Assembly (NCBI RefSeq): GCF_024585285.1
Contig: NZ_CP040755.1
Span: 744,001-808,000 of the forward strand
DNA length: 64,000 bases
Direction: 5' to 3'
Source of the DNA: Colwellia sp. M166
GTDB lineage: Bacteria > Pseudomonadota > Gammaproteobacteria > Enterobacterales > Alteromonadaceae
The notes under the pieces were generated by a model that saw only the letters and a list, made by a program, of their open reading frames with translations, had not been told where the DNA came from and did no database searches. The translations under genes and the position numbers were made by a program. The first letter of the stretch is position 1; every line of letters begins with the position of its first letter. Shown here piece after piece: positions 37,064-45,747 of the stretch.

Positions 37064-38026
37064 TTACTGCACATCAGCTTTAGTTAATTTTTTTAATACT
37101 TTTTCAAGCGATGGCTCTAACGGTGCTTCAATTTTTATTCGTTCATTACTTAACGGATGAGTAAACTCAATGCTGGCCGCATGCAAAAACAAACGTTTCA
37201 AGCCTAAAGTCTTCATTTCTAGATCAAAATCTTCATGACCATATTTAGCATCACAGGCAATCGAATGCCCCTTTGTTTGACAATGCACGCGAATTTGATG
37301 AGTACGTCCGGTCACCGGAAAAGCTCTAACCAGCGTGGCGTTTTTATAATGCTGAAGGACTTTAAAACGTGTTTCTGACTCTTTACCGTTAATATTATCA
37401 ACGACCACAACACGCTCACCTGATTTTAAATCATTTTTCTTTAAACTTTCAGTAACACGGGTTAATTTTGTCGACCAGCGGCCTTTCACCAACGCATGAT
37501 AAAACTTTTGTACGGTCTTATTACGCAATTGTTCATGTAAATGTCGCAAAGCCGAACGTTTCTTAGCAACCACTAAACAGCCCGAAGTATCTCTATCAAG
37601 TCGATGCACTAGTTCAAGCATTCGTGCATCTGGGCGTAAAGCTCGCAGCGCTTCAATCAAGCCAAAACTTAAACCACTACCACCATGCACTGCCATACCT
37701 GAAGGCTTATTAATCACAATTAAACGTTCATCTTCAAATAATATTTGCTTTTCTAAGTTCGCAACAACGTTTAACTGCGTAGAAACCGTATTAGTATTTT
37801 CCGAAACGCGAATAGGCGCAACACGAATAATATCTTCGTCAACTAACTTATATTCAGGTTTAGTACGCTTTTTATTAACGCGAATTTCGCCTTTACGTAA
37901 TAAGCGATATAACATGCTCTTGGGCACACCTTTTAGGGTTTTAACTAAAAAGTTATCGATACGTTGACCGGCATCTTCGCTGTCTACCGTGAAAAATCTA
38001 ACTTGAGGTTTTGGGCTATCTGTCAT
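37064..38026 (-). CDS. rluC: 23S rRNA pseudouridine synthase RluC
   Basis: 320 aa from ATG 38,026 (MTDSPKPQVRF), the E. coli length; the frame is open 63 bp further to a TTG with no support. An N-terminal S4 domain (RIDNFLVKTLKGVPKSMLY, RKGEIRVNKKR) precedes the catalytic domain with the essential Asp in ELVHRLDRDTSGCLVVAKK and FPVTGRTHQIRVHC. Modifies positions equivalent to 955, 2504 and 2580. Divergent from rne, as in E. coli. Confidence 0.95.
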   Translation of the reverse strand: MTDSPKPQVRFFTVDSEDAGQRIDNFLVKTLKGVPKSMLYRLLRKGEIRVNKKRTKPEYKLVDEDIIRVAPIRVSENTNTVSTQLNVVANLEKQILFEDERLIVINKPSGMAVHGGSGLSFGLIEALRALRPDARMLELVHRLDRDTSGCLVVAKKRSALRHLHEQLRNKTVQKFYHALVKGRWSTKLTRVTESLKKNDLKSGERVVVVDNINGKESETRFKVLQHYKNATLVRAFPVTGRTHQIRVHCQTKGHSIACDAKYGHEDFDLEMKTLGLKRLFLHAASIEFTHPLSNERIKIEAPLEPSLEKVLKKLTKADVQ

Positions 38027-38369
38027 ATCAGTTTTACTAGGAACTATAATTACGCGCAGTTTAGCATATTTTTTTCGAATTAGAGGCAATTAAAACGAGG
38101 ATTTAATTGGCTTATCTGAAAATAAAGTGTGATAATAGGATGGTTACCGCTATATTCTAGCCGTAACAAGTAAAAAGGATGCTTTAAGCGAGACGTAAGA
38201 GGCAAAATGCGGCCACGTTAGTATTAGACAATTTTACCAAATATCATTGTCTAGATATTAAAAGTAAGGCCTATTGCGAATTTGACGCGTGTAACTTGTC
38301 AAAAACAGCGCATAAACATATTGTCCGGCGCAATAAAGCGATTATGTAATTAAACAGAAAAAACAAGTC

Positions 38370-38664
38370 AAATTTTCAATCGTTAAATTATTAGAAAACA
38401 CGATAAAAATATCGAACTAAAATTAACGAAGCACTTAATTTTCTGTTGCGCACAGCACACAGACTGAGCACATAAAGAATCAATTTTACTGTGACGTTAA
38501 GCGTCGCAGTTATATTAAACAATCAGAATTTTTAACAGCTTGCTGCGTAATATGGCGTAGTAAGATTGACACCCGTGAGGCTGACAAATTGCTGTTACCA
38601 TAGCGATAGATGACTTTGTGTTCTAAGCAATGGTGTGTTGTGACTAAAATGAGTCACACAAACT
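38370..38664 (+). promoter_or_regulatory. rne 5' leader with autoregulatory-type hairpins
   Basis: The 638-bp gap to rluC contains no gene. The part before rne has a strong hairpin at 38,488-38,510 (ACTGTGACG / CGTCGCAGT with one G-U, TTAAG loop) and a second stem-loop around CTGCGTAATATGGCGTAG near 38,543. In E. coli the long rne leader is bound and cleaved by RNase E itself, giving feedback control; the same logic is inferred here. No canonical promoter stood out. Confidence 0.5.
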
Positions 38665-41600
38665 ATGAAACGTATGTTAATTAATGCTACACAATCTGAA
38701 GAATTGCGTGTAGCACTTGTAGATGGTCAACAACTTTATGATTTAGACATCGAAAGTCCTGGTCACGAACAAAAAAAATCCAATATATATAAAGCAAAAA
38801 TCACCCGTATAGAACCGTCGCTAGAAGCGGCATTCGTTGATTATGGTGCTGATCGTCACGGTTTCTTACCGATGAAAGAAATCGCTCGTGAATACTTCCC
38901 TAAAGGTTATAGCTTCCAAGGTCGTCCTAACATCAAAGAAGTATTGCGCGAAGGCCAAGAAGTTATCGTGCAAATTGATAAAGAAGAACGCGGCCAAAAA
39001 GGTGCAGCGTTAACTACTTTTATTAGCCTTGCTGGTAGTTATTTAGTGCTGATGCCAAACAACCCTCGTGCCGGTGGTATTTCACGTCGTATCGAAGGTG
39101 ATGAACGCACGGACTTAAAAGCCTCATTAAGCAAGCTAACCTTACCCAAAGGTATGGGCTTAATTGTTCGTACTGCTGGTGTTGGTAAAGAATATGAAGA
39201 ACTTGAATGGGATTTAAACGTTCTATTACATCATTGGAACGCGATTTCAGAAGCGGGAGCAAGTCGTCCGGCCCCATTCTTAATTCACCAAGAAACAAAT
39301 GTTATTTTACGTGCAATTCGCGACTATTTACGTCGTGATATTGGTGAAGTATTAATTGATCGCCCGAAAATTTTTGAAAGTGTTAAAAAGCACATTGAAA
39401 TTGTTCGTCCAGACTTCTTAAGTAAAGTTAAACTTTACACCAATGACGTACCTTTATTTACCCATTATCAAATTGAAACGCAAATTGAAACTGCCTTTCA
39501 ACGTGAAGTGCGTTTGCCTTCTGGTGGTTCAATCGTTATTGATCCAACCGAGGCATTAACGTCAATCGATATTAACTCTGCCCGAGCAACTAAAGGCAGT
39601 GATATTGAAGAAACAGCCTTTAATACCAACTTAGAAGCCGCCGAAGAAATTGCTCGTCAATTACGCTTGCGTGACTTAGGTGGTTTAGTGGTTATCGACT
39701 TCATCGATATGACCCCTGTTCGTCATCAGCGTGAAGTTGAAAATAGAATGCGTGATGCTGTCAAACAAGACAGAGCTCGTATTCAGTTAGGTCGTATCTC
39801 TCGCTTTGGTTTACTCGAAATGTCGCGTCAACGTTTACGCCCTTCTATTGGTGAAACTAGCCAAGGTGTATGTCCACGTTGTAGTGGTACAGGTCATGTT
39901 CGTGGCGTTGAATCACTCGCATTATCGGTATTACGTTTAATGGAAGAAGAAGCCATTAAAGACAATACTCAACAAGTACAAGCACAAGTACCTGTACCTG
40001 TTGCGACCTATTTGTTAAACGAAAAACGTCGTTCAGTATTTCATATTGAAAAGCATCACAGCGTAAAAATTCTGATCATCCCTAATCCAAACATGGTAAC
40101 ACCACAATATGAAGTTATCCGTGTACGCAAAGACGAAGGTATTGAAGAAGCTAGCTACGACATGCCAATTAAGCAAGCAGCACTTGAAGAAGCTGTTATG
40201 CCTAAATTTGATAAAGAAGTCAGTAAGCGCGACGAGCCTTTACTACAAGGTATGTCATCTCCTAAACAAGCACCGAAAAAACAAGAGGCAGCGCCTGTTG
40301 TAGAACAAACCGCTGAATCAAAAGGTTTCATCGCAGGCGTTGTTTCTTGGGTTAAATCACTTTTTGCTGAAGAGGAAGAAGTTAAACCGGCACCGAAAAT
40401 GCCAGCAGAAAACACGGCTAAAAATAATGATGAACGCCGTCCACAGAGAGGCCGTCAAGGTCAACGCCGTAATAACCGTAACGATTCACGTAATGAAGGT
40501 CGTAATGACACTCGTAAGACCAGCCGTAACGATACGCGCAATGACAAGCGTAAACCTCAAGATACTGTTGACAATAAAGCGAATACTGCAACTAAAGTTT
40601 CAACACCTGCTAAGCCTCAAAAAGAAAGAGTGCAAAAGCCGAAAGAAGAAAAAGTTGCTGAACGTCGTCAACGCCGTAACAATCGTAAAAAAATACGGGT
40701 TAATGCCAGCGATACAAACAGTAGCAATGCTAACCTTGAAAATAGAAAAACAGCCAGTAATCCAGTTAAAGCAACAGCAACTGAAAAAAATGCTGTTGAC
40801 GCAAGTAAAGTTGAAACTTTACCAGTAGTGGACACAGTAGCAACAACCAATAATGTTGAGAACACAACGGTTGAACAAACGACTGACAAAGCAAAAGAAG
40901 AACAACGTCCAAGAAGTCGACGTTCTCCTCGACATATGCGTGCACACGGTCAACGCCGTAGACAAAACGCTGATGCAAGCGATATTAAAAGTGAAATAAC
41001 TGAAGATCCAGTTACCGCTCGATATCCTGAGCAAAGTGCTACTGCATCTAATGACAGCGCAAGTGAAATAACAGAGTCGACACCTACGGTTGCTGAAGTT
41101 CAAAAAGTACAAGCTGATGCCTTAACTGAAGTTATCAACAATCCTGACAATGAAGTTCAACAAAACCTAGCTTTTGATGAGCCTGAAGTTACAGATGTTA
41201 AAACTGAAGTAGAAGCAACGGAAAAAGCAGCGATTGTCGCTGAAACAGTAAAAGTTGAAACAACTGAAGCAGCTGAAGCAGCCACTGATGGTATAGTTCA
41301 GGTAGCTAACGTCAATGTTGATAATTCAGCCAGTAGTGAAGATGTTATTGATACTGAAGATGATAAGGCTGAGGCACCTACGGTAACTGAAGCTAAAGTT
41401 GAAGAGCCAATGGTTATTGAACAACCGGCTGTAATACCTGACGTTGTAACATCGACAGATGATAATACTGCAAATGCTCCAGTAGCCACGGTTGACACTA
41501 AATCTGAAGTTGCGGATGAAAAACCGAAAAAAGTACGTGCTAAAGTAAAAAACATTAAACGCAAAGTTAAAGCGGCAGCAAGTAAAACATCAGGTAAAGC

Positions 41601-41769
41601 ATCAGCGCCTATGACGAAACCAGAAACTATTGTCAGTCATGGTAATATTCCTCGTGAGTTTGTTGCGAGCGAACAGCGTGCATTACATGCTAAATCTGGT
41701 CGAACGGCACTGGTTAGTGATGCCACTAGCCGTCATTCAGCGGGTCCAACGAAACCAACACTTGATTAA
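38665..41769 (+). CDS. rne: Ribonuclease E
   Basis: 1,034 aa. Start [20 protein letters not shown] is nearly the E. coli sequence. S1 domain (residues ~35-120), DNase I-like catalytic core with Mg-binding Asp in [13 protein letters not shown] and [14 protein letters not shown], and the zinc-link [14 protein letters not shown]. After ~residue 520 the disordered C-terminal half follows: an amphipathic membrane-anchor helix ([17 protein letters not shown]), an Arg/Asn-rich RNA-binding tract ([17 protein letters not shown]), a long Glu/Val/Thr-rich acidic region, a second basic patch and a terminal microdomain that may bind PNPase. No Shine-Dalgarno is obvious, as in E. coli. Confidence 0.98.
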   Translation: MKRMLINATQSEELRVALVDGQQLYDLDIESPGHEQKKSNIYKAKITRIEPSLEAAFVDYGADRHGFLPMKEIAREYFPKGYSFQGRPNIKEVLREGQEVIVQIDKEERGQKGAALTTFISLAGSYLVLMPNNPRAGGISRRIEGDERTDLKASLSKLTLPKGMGLIVRTAGVGKEYEELEWDLNVLLHHWNAISEAGASRPAPFLIHQETNVILRAIRDYLRRDIGEVLIDRPKIFESVKKHIEIVRPDFLSKVKLYTNDVPLFTHYQIETQIETAFQREVRLPSGGSIVIDPTEALTSIDINSARATKGSDIEETAFNTNLEAAEEIARQLRLRDLGGLVVIDFIDMTPVRHQREVENRMRDAVKQDRARIQLGRISRFGLLEMSRQRLRPSIGETSQGVCPRCSGTGHVRGVESLALSVLRLMEEEAIKDNTQQVQAQVPVPVATYLLNEKRRSVFHIEKHHSVKILIIPNPNMVTPQYEVIRVRKDEGIEEASYDMPIKQAALEEAVMPKFDKEVSKRDEPLLQGMSSPKQAPKKQEAAPVVEQTAESKGFIAGVVSWVKSLFAEEEEVKPAPKMPAENTAKNNDERRPQRGRQGQRRNNRNDSRNEGRNDTRKTSRNDTRNDKRKPQDTVDNKANTATKVSTPAKPQKERVQKPKEEKVAERRQRRNNRKKIRVNASDTNSSNANLENRKTASNPVKATATEKNAVDASKVETLPVVDTVATTNNVENTTVEQTTDKAKEEQRPRSRRSPRHMRAHGQRRRQNADASDIKSEITEDPVTARYPEQSATASNDSASEITESTPTVAEVQKVQADALTEVINNPDNEVQQNLAFDEPEVTDVKTEVEATEKAAIVAETVKVETTEAAEAATDGIVQVANVNVDNSASSEDVIDTEDDKAEAPTVTEAKVEEPMVIEQPAVIPDVVTSTDDNTANAPVATVDTKSEVADEKPKKVRAKVKNIKRKVKAAASKTSGKASAPMTKPETIVSHGNIPREFVASEQRALHAKSGRTALVSDATSRHSAGPTKPTLD

Positions 41770-41816
41770 GTTGTTTCGCTTGTCTTCATTGTAACAATAT
41801 GAAGCACTGAAAAGTC

Positions 41817-41848
41817 AAAAGCCAATTGTATTATACAATTGGCTTTTT
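41817..41848 (+). terminator. Terminator after rne
   Basis: Perfect AAAAGCCAATTGTA / TACAATTGGCTTTT stem with a TTA loop and five T in total, 47 bp past the rne stop. Confidence 0.9.
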
Positions 41849-41894
41849 GTTATCTTAAGCTAAATTCTGTTAGATATATGTACTAGCACACCAT

Positions 41895-42019
41895 CTAATA
41901 CCAATATAAAAATCACGGGAGAGGTAGATAATACCCCGTTAATCAACAAAGCAATTTAATGAAATACAGGTAAAAGTTAATTGCCAGGCGCTAGAATAAA
42001 CTTAAATAATATTGGTTAG
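41895..42019. repeat. Short repeat with TACCAATAT-type inverted ends
   Basis: Starts CTAATACCAATATAAAAAT and ends, in reverse complement, CTAACCAATATTATTT: imperfect terminal inverted repeats bounding ~125 bp with no gene, between the rne terminator and the phosphatase gene. TACCAATAT-type ends are frequent in Alteromonadales intergenic repeats, from general knowledge of these genomes. Confidence 0.4.
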
Positions 42020-42075
42020 CACTAAAGGACGAATAGTATGAAGGCAAACTATCTCGATTGTTGTTTGAAAACGAC

Positions 42076-42561
42076 TTACGCGTTTGTTAAGCGTTTAATT
42101 AAACCATCACTGGCATCTTCAACTAAATCTAACACAAATTGAAAGCCTTTAGCGCCACCATAGTATGGATCTGGCACTTCTTGCTCATCAAAGGTTTCAG
42201 CATAATCGAGAAAAAGTTGTATTTTATATTGCAGATTTGCAGGGGCAACTTTGCTTAAATCTTTAATATTTTGTTGATCCATGGCTAATATTAAATCAAA
42301 TTTTTCAAAGTCTTGCACAGTAACTTTACGTGCCTTAATTTTATCAAATGAATATCCACGTGCAATACCTGCCTTTTGCGCACGATGATCAGGCTTCTCT
42401 CGTGCGTGTGAGCCAATAACACCAGCGGAGTCTATCATCAAGGAAAGCGCTTGTGCTTTCTGACGGAAAACAGCTTCTGCGCTTGGTGAACGACAGATAT
42501 TGCCCATGCAGACAAAAAGGATGCTTTTAATTTCTTTAAAATTCAATTGGTTACTTGTCAT
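42076..42561 (-). CDS. Low-molecular-weight protein-tyrosine phosphatase
   Basis: 161 aa. The CX5R active site is CMGNICRS (C18, R24) and the general-acid Asp is in EVPDPYYGG. IDSAGVIGSHAREKPD and AMDQQNIKDL fit the family. In gammaproteobacteria such enzymes are either Wzb-like (capsule) or house-keeping; with no tyrosine kinase or capsule genes in sight the target is unknown. Confidence 0.93.
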   Translation of the reverse strand: MTSNQLNFKEIKSILFVCMGNICRSPSAEAVFRQKAQALSLMIDSAGVIGSHAREKPDHRAQKAGIARGYSFDKIKARKVTVQDFEKFDLILAMDQQNIKDLSKVAPANLQYKIQLFLDYAETFDEQEVPDPYYGGAKGFQFVLDLVEDASDGLIKRLTNA

Positions 42562-42787
42562 TTTGGCTTGTATTACCTGTTGCTTTTTGAGTGTTTACGC
42601 CCTAGTCAAATCAACAACTTGTAGTTTTGTTTTGGGGAATATTTAAAGGGGATTTACCCTATAATTCAAACGCTAGGCTAAAATAATAACCCAATTAAGA
42701 AAATAAAAACATAGTTTAATATAACAAAAGTAAAGTCATCAAAACTGAATTTAAACTATCCATTGATTCGATGGAGAGTCAACAATA

Positions 42788-44053
42788 TGACCTGGTCAAG
42801 TAAATTCAGTCACCCTAGTTAAGCTACTTTTTCTAACTCATTAATTTTTAATTCAAAATCATTTGGGCTTTGATACCCTAAGTAAGAGTGTAGTCGCTTA
42901 CTGTTGTACCACATGGTTATGTAATTCATTATATCTTGTTGCGCTTCATAGCGTGTTTCATAATTTCTCCAATGAACACGCTCTTGCTTTAGGCTACCAA
43001 AGAAGCTTTCAGCAACGGCATTATCCCAACAGCAGCCCTTTTTACTCATACTGCCAATAAAGCCATTGTTATTAAGTAATTTTCGGTACTGGTGGCTTGC
43101 ATATTGAACACCTTGATCGGAATGAACAATAAGTCCTTTCTCTGGGCTTCTTTGCCAAACAGCCATCGTTAGTGCATCACAGACAAGTTGAGCTTTCATT
43201 CTTGACCCCATGCTCCAGCCAACAACTTTGCGAGCGTATAGGTCGATAACAACCGCTAAATAGAGCCAACCTTCCGCAGTCCAAATATAAGTGATATCAC
43301 CAACAAACACTTGATTTGGCTGCTCTGTGATGAAATTTTGCTCAAGCTCATTTTTATAAAGCGGCTTATTGTGATTGCTATTGGTTGTTGCTTTATATTT
43401 CTTTTTGTAACGAACCCAAACATTAGCCTCTTTCATTAATTTGGCTACTGTCCATCGGCTTACACGGAAACTCAACGCATTCAGTACCGCTTTAATACGT
43501 CTTTCGCCATAGGTATTGTCACTAAATTTGGCAATATCCTTTACTAACTCAAGCATCTCTTGGTGTGTTGAATCACTTGGCTTATCTAATTTACGCTTTT
43601 GATAACTATAATAGTTATTGCTTTTTACACCCAATATTCGGCACATAAGTACCACAGGCCAGATCTTCTTATGATGGGTAATAAACGAATATTTCACTTC
43701 GTTTCTTTTGCAAAGAAGACCGTCGCTTTTTTTTAATATCTCACGCTCCATCTCCAGGCGCTTTACTTGGGCTTTTTAATTTACGTATTTCTTCTTGATC
43801 AGGTGTTAGCTTACCGTTACCTCGAAAAGCTTGACCATCTTCTTGTTCTGCTTCTTTGATCCAGCGGCCAAGCATTTGATTTCCAATACCTAGATTTCTG
43901 CTCGCTTCAGATACACTAATATTTTGATCTCTGACTAAAGAAATTGCATCAAGTTTAAACTCTTTGGTGTATTTTTTACGTTTTGTCATTTATGTTCTCC
44001 AGTTAAGGTTATTATGTCTTAACTGGGGTAGTCGAATCCATTAAACCACGTCA
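42788..44053 (-). mobile_element. IS3-family insertion sequence with 3-bp target duplication
   Basis: 1,266 bp. Ends are TG...CA with ~36-bp imperfect inverted repeats (left TGACCTGGTCAAGT, right in reverse TGACGTGGTTTAAT; inner part ACCCNAGTTAAG in both). The flanking 3 bp are ATA on both sides (42,785-42,787 and 44,054-44,056), a clean target duplication of the size normal for IS3. It lies exactly between the core genome and the AT-rich island. It encodes orfA and orfB of an IS3 transposase, disrupted as described in the pseudogene entry. Confidence 0.92.
42819..43989 (-). pseudogene. IS3 transposase orfA/orfB with altered homopolymer tracts
   Basis: orfA (43,989 down) gives an HTH_Tnp_1-type protein, KKYTKEFKLDAISLVRDQ and LGRWIKEAEQ, but ends after 82 aa. 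orfB (43,751 down to 42,819) has the DDE triad in VFVGDITYIWT, IVHSDQGVQYAS and NAVAESFFGSLKQE. The two frames differ by +1 rather than the usual -1. Reading family patterns, one extra A at 43,773-43,777 (A5 for A4) breaks orfA before the expected QVKRLEMEREILKK, and A8 instead of A7 at the normal slippage site (43,727-43,734) fuses that segment in frame with orfB. Probably inactive, or a sequencing error. Confidence 0.75.
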
Positions 44054-44239
44054 ATATCATTTAAGGAAATATCAATACTGCCCCCATATAATGAGGGTTA
44101 TATAATGATACAACCGTACTATTTGAGAATAACTAGGACTATAAAAGATCCAATAATTGGCACGATTATGAATAAGCACTGAATTTAAAGGGATACAATA
44201 GGTAAAGGTAACTTTCTGTACGCAAATATGTACATAATA

Positions 44240-44262
44240 ACTTTTAGATATTATCTAAAAGT
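44240..44262. other. Perfect 11-bp inverted repeat downstream of the nuclease operon
   Basis: ACTTTTAGATA, T, TATCTAAAAGT in the 360-bp gene-free stretch between the IS and the island operon. No T run follows on the minus strand. May be a protein site or an RNA 3'-end structure. Confidence 0.4.
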
Positions 44263-44353
44263 ACACGATTCATTAAAAATACAATTAAAAGCCTAATTTT
44301 CAGCAATGTAGAGAAGGATTAAATATCATTACATAGCATAACTTAAGTCTTAT

Positions 44354-44371
44354 TGATTCTTTAAAGAATCA
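44354..44371. other. Perfect 18-bp palindrome near the operon 3' end
   Basis: TGATTCTTTAAAGAATCA is a perfect palindrome 45 bp past the stop of the last operon gene on the minus strand. It may act as a transcript end or binding site; no U tract follows. A 12-bp direct repeat TATATAATGATA occurs at 44,099 and 44,399. Confidence 0.35.
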
Positions 44372-44415
44372 TGTGTCACAGAGTGTTTTTTAAACAACTA
44401 TATAATGATATGTCT

Positions 44416-45747
44416 TTAATTAATTGGCTCTAATGCAGAAAATAAACTATTACTACTTTCATCAAGAGCCTCAATATTAGCTTTACTAACAACAAATTGT
44501 TCAGAGCTAGCTTTTGAAAATTTCTTTTTAAAGGATTTATCAATTAATTTTTTAATAGATAACATTGAAAATGATTCAGGATTATCAGCAGTCCCAAACA
44601 CTCCTAAACAAACATAAACAGGATAGTTCTTTTCTCCTTGAAATCTTTCATATCGCTTGCCTTGATATGTAGTCCCCCAAGAAAACTCTGTCTCGTTTTG
44701 TTTGAAATACTTACTTCGATATTTACACTCTATCCCGAATTTTTCACCCGTTGAATTCGAAACAATTAGATCAGGATTTAAATTTGATTTAACTAATATG
44801 TCTTGTTCAAACCCTTTATCTGGAGACCACTCTTCAATTTCAAAACCCAACTCTTTCGTAAGCCAAGTCGCGATGAAAATTTCAAATTTTCTCCCTTTTA
44901 AAATATTTTCATATCTATCATGCTTGAAATCGACACCAAATATCAAACCTTCTCGTACTTGTTTATCTAACTGCGTGACTAAGCGAGCTTCAGATGTCTT
45001 CATATCAGTAATTGAGGGATGTACTATAGTTAAGCTTTCTTCTTTATAAAATTCATCTAATTCTTGCTTCAGTTTTTTAATAACTTGCTGCTTAACTATT
45101 TCTGCACTATCAAGCTCTTCCTTAAACGCTTTTATCCTTTTTTGTAATTTTTTATTCTCACTCTCTACTAAGGAGCACTTATTTTTAAAAAAATCACAAT
45201 CATCAACAATGGTATTTAACACTTTTTGCCGCTCAATTAAACGTTTATCGAGCCTAGTAATACCTAATAGATGCTGATCATTCAAGATGGACAGCTTTTT
45301 AATATCCTGTAAATATTGACCATTTAATATCGACATTTTTTTTGAAGAAGAACTACTGATTTTAACTTTAAAAAGAGTAATTACAAAAAATAAAAGACTG
45401 ACAATGATTGATAAGTAAATACTTAATGTGGAAATAAAGTTGGATTTATATTTAATGTATTTTACACGTAACTGGTCAGTTTTAGCTGTTAATACCTCAC
45501 CTTTATATAAAACGTAAATCCATTGTCCTGATTTACTTAAATACTGATACTTTGCATAATCACCTTTACCTAAATTATATTTAGGTAAAGCTTTAGTGGT
45601 CGGTTTAACAAATAATGAAACTGTATCATTTGTTTTTATTCCCATATGTTTTTCTACATATAAACGATCAGCACTTAACAAAAAAATACTTAACCCCATT
45701 ACAAAAAGAAGAAATAACGTCCAAACTAATAGAAGTACACTTTTCAC
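44416..45747 (-). CDS. Membrane-anchored PD-(D/E)XK nuclease, last gene of the SMC operon
   Basis: 443 aa, GTG start whose G is shared with the upstream TAG stop, so translation is coupled to the 1,225-aa gene. Layout: TM1 (residues 3-24), a small exported domain (~40-100, KSGQWIYVLYKGEVL looks SH3-like), TM2 (104-126), coiled coil (~140-235), and a C-terminal restriction-endonuclease-like domain (~278-400). Nuclease residues fit E289 (KGRKFEIFIATWL), D326 (NPDLIVS) and E340-x-K342 (FGIECKYRS). It would hold a DNA-cutting domain at the inner face of the membrane. I know no named family with this architecture; membrane topology and activity are inferred. Confidence 0.8.
   Translation of the reverse strand: MKSVLLLVWTLFLLFVMGLSIFLLSADRLYVEKHMGIKTNDTVSLFVKPTTKALPKYNLGKGDYAKYQYLSKSGQWIYVLYKGEVLTAKTDQLRVKYIKYKSNFISTLSIYLSIIVSLLFFVITLFKVKISSSSSKKMSILNGQYLQDIKKLSILNDQHLLGITRLDKRLIERQKVLNTIVDDCDFFKNKCSLVESENKKLQKRIKAFKEELDSAEIVKQQVIKKLKQELDEFYKEESLTIVHPSITDMKTSEARLVTQLDKQVREGLIFGVDFKHDRYENILKGRKFEIFIATWLTKELGFEIEEWSPDKGFEQDILVKSNLNPDLIVSNSTGEKFGIECKYRSKYFKQNETEFSWGTTYQGKRYERFQGEKNYPVYVCLGVFGTADNPESFSMLSIKKLIDKSFKKKFSKASSEQFVVSKANIEALDESSNSLFSALEPIN

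Noticed and set aside
40155-41564. Several long antisense frames opposite the C-terminal half of rne
   Set aside because: They are by-products of the repetitive Arg/Glu/Val codons of rne; no start signals and no protein-like composition.
44099-44410. 12-bp direct repeat TATATAATGATA as island attachment sites
   Set aside because: Very AT-rich and short, both copies are on the same side of the island, and there is no integrase or tRNA nearby; chance is likely.
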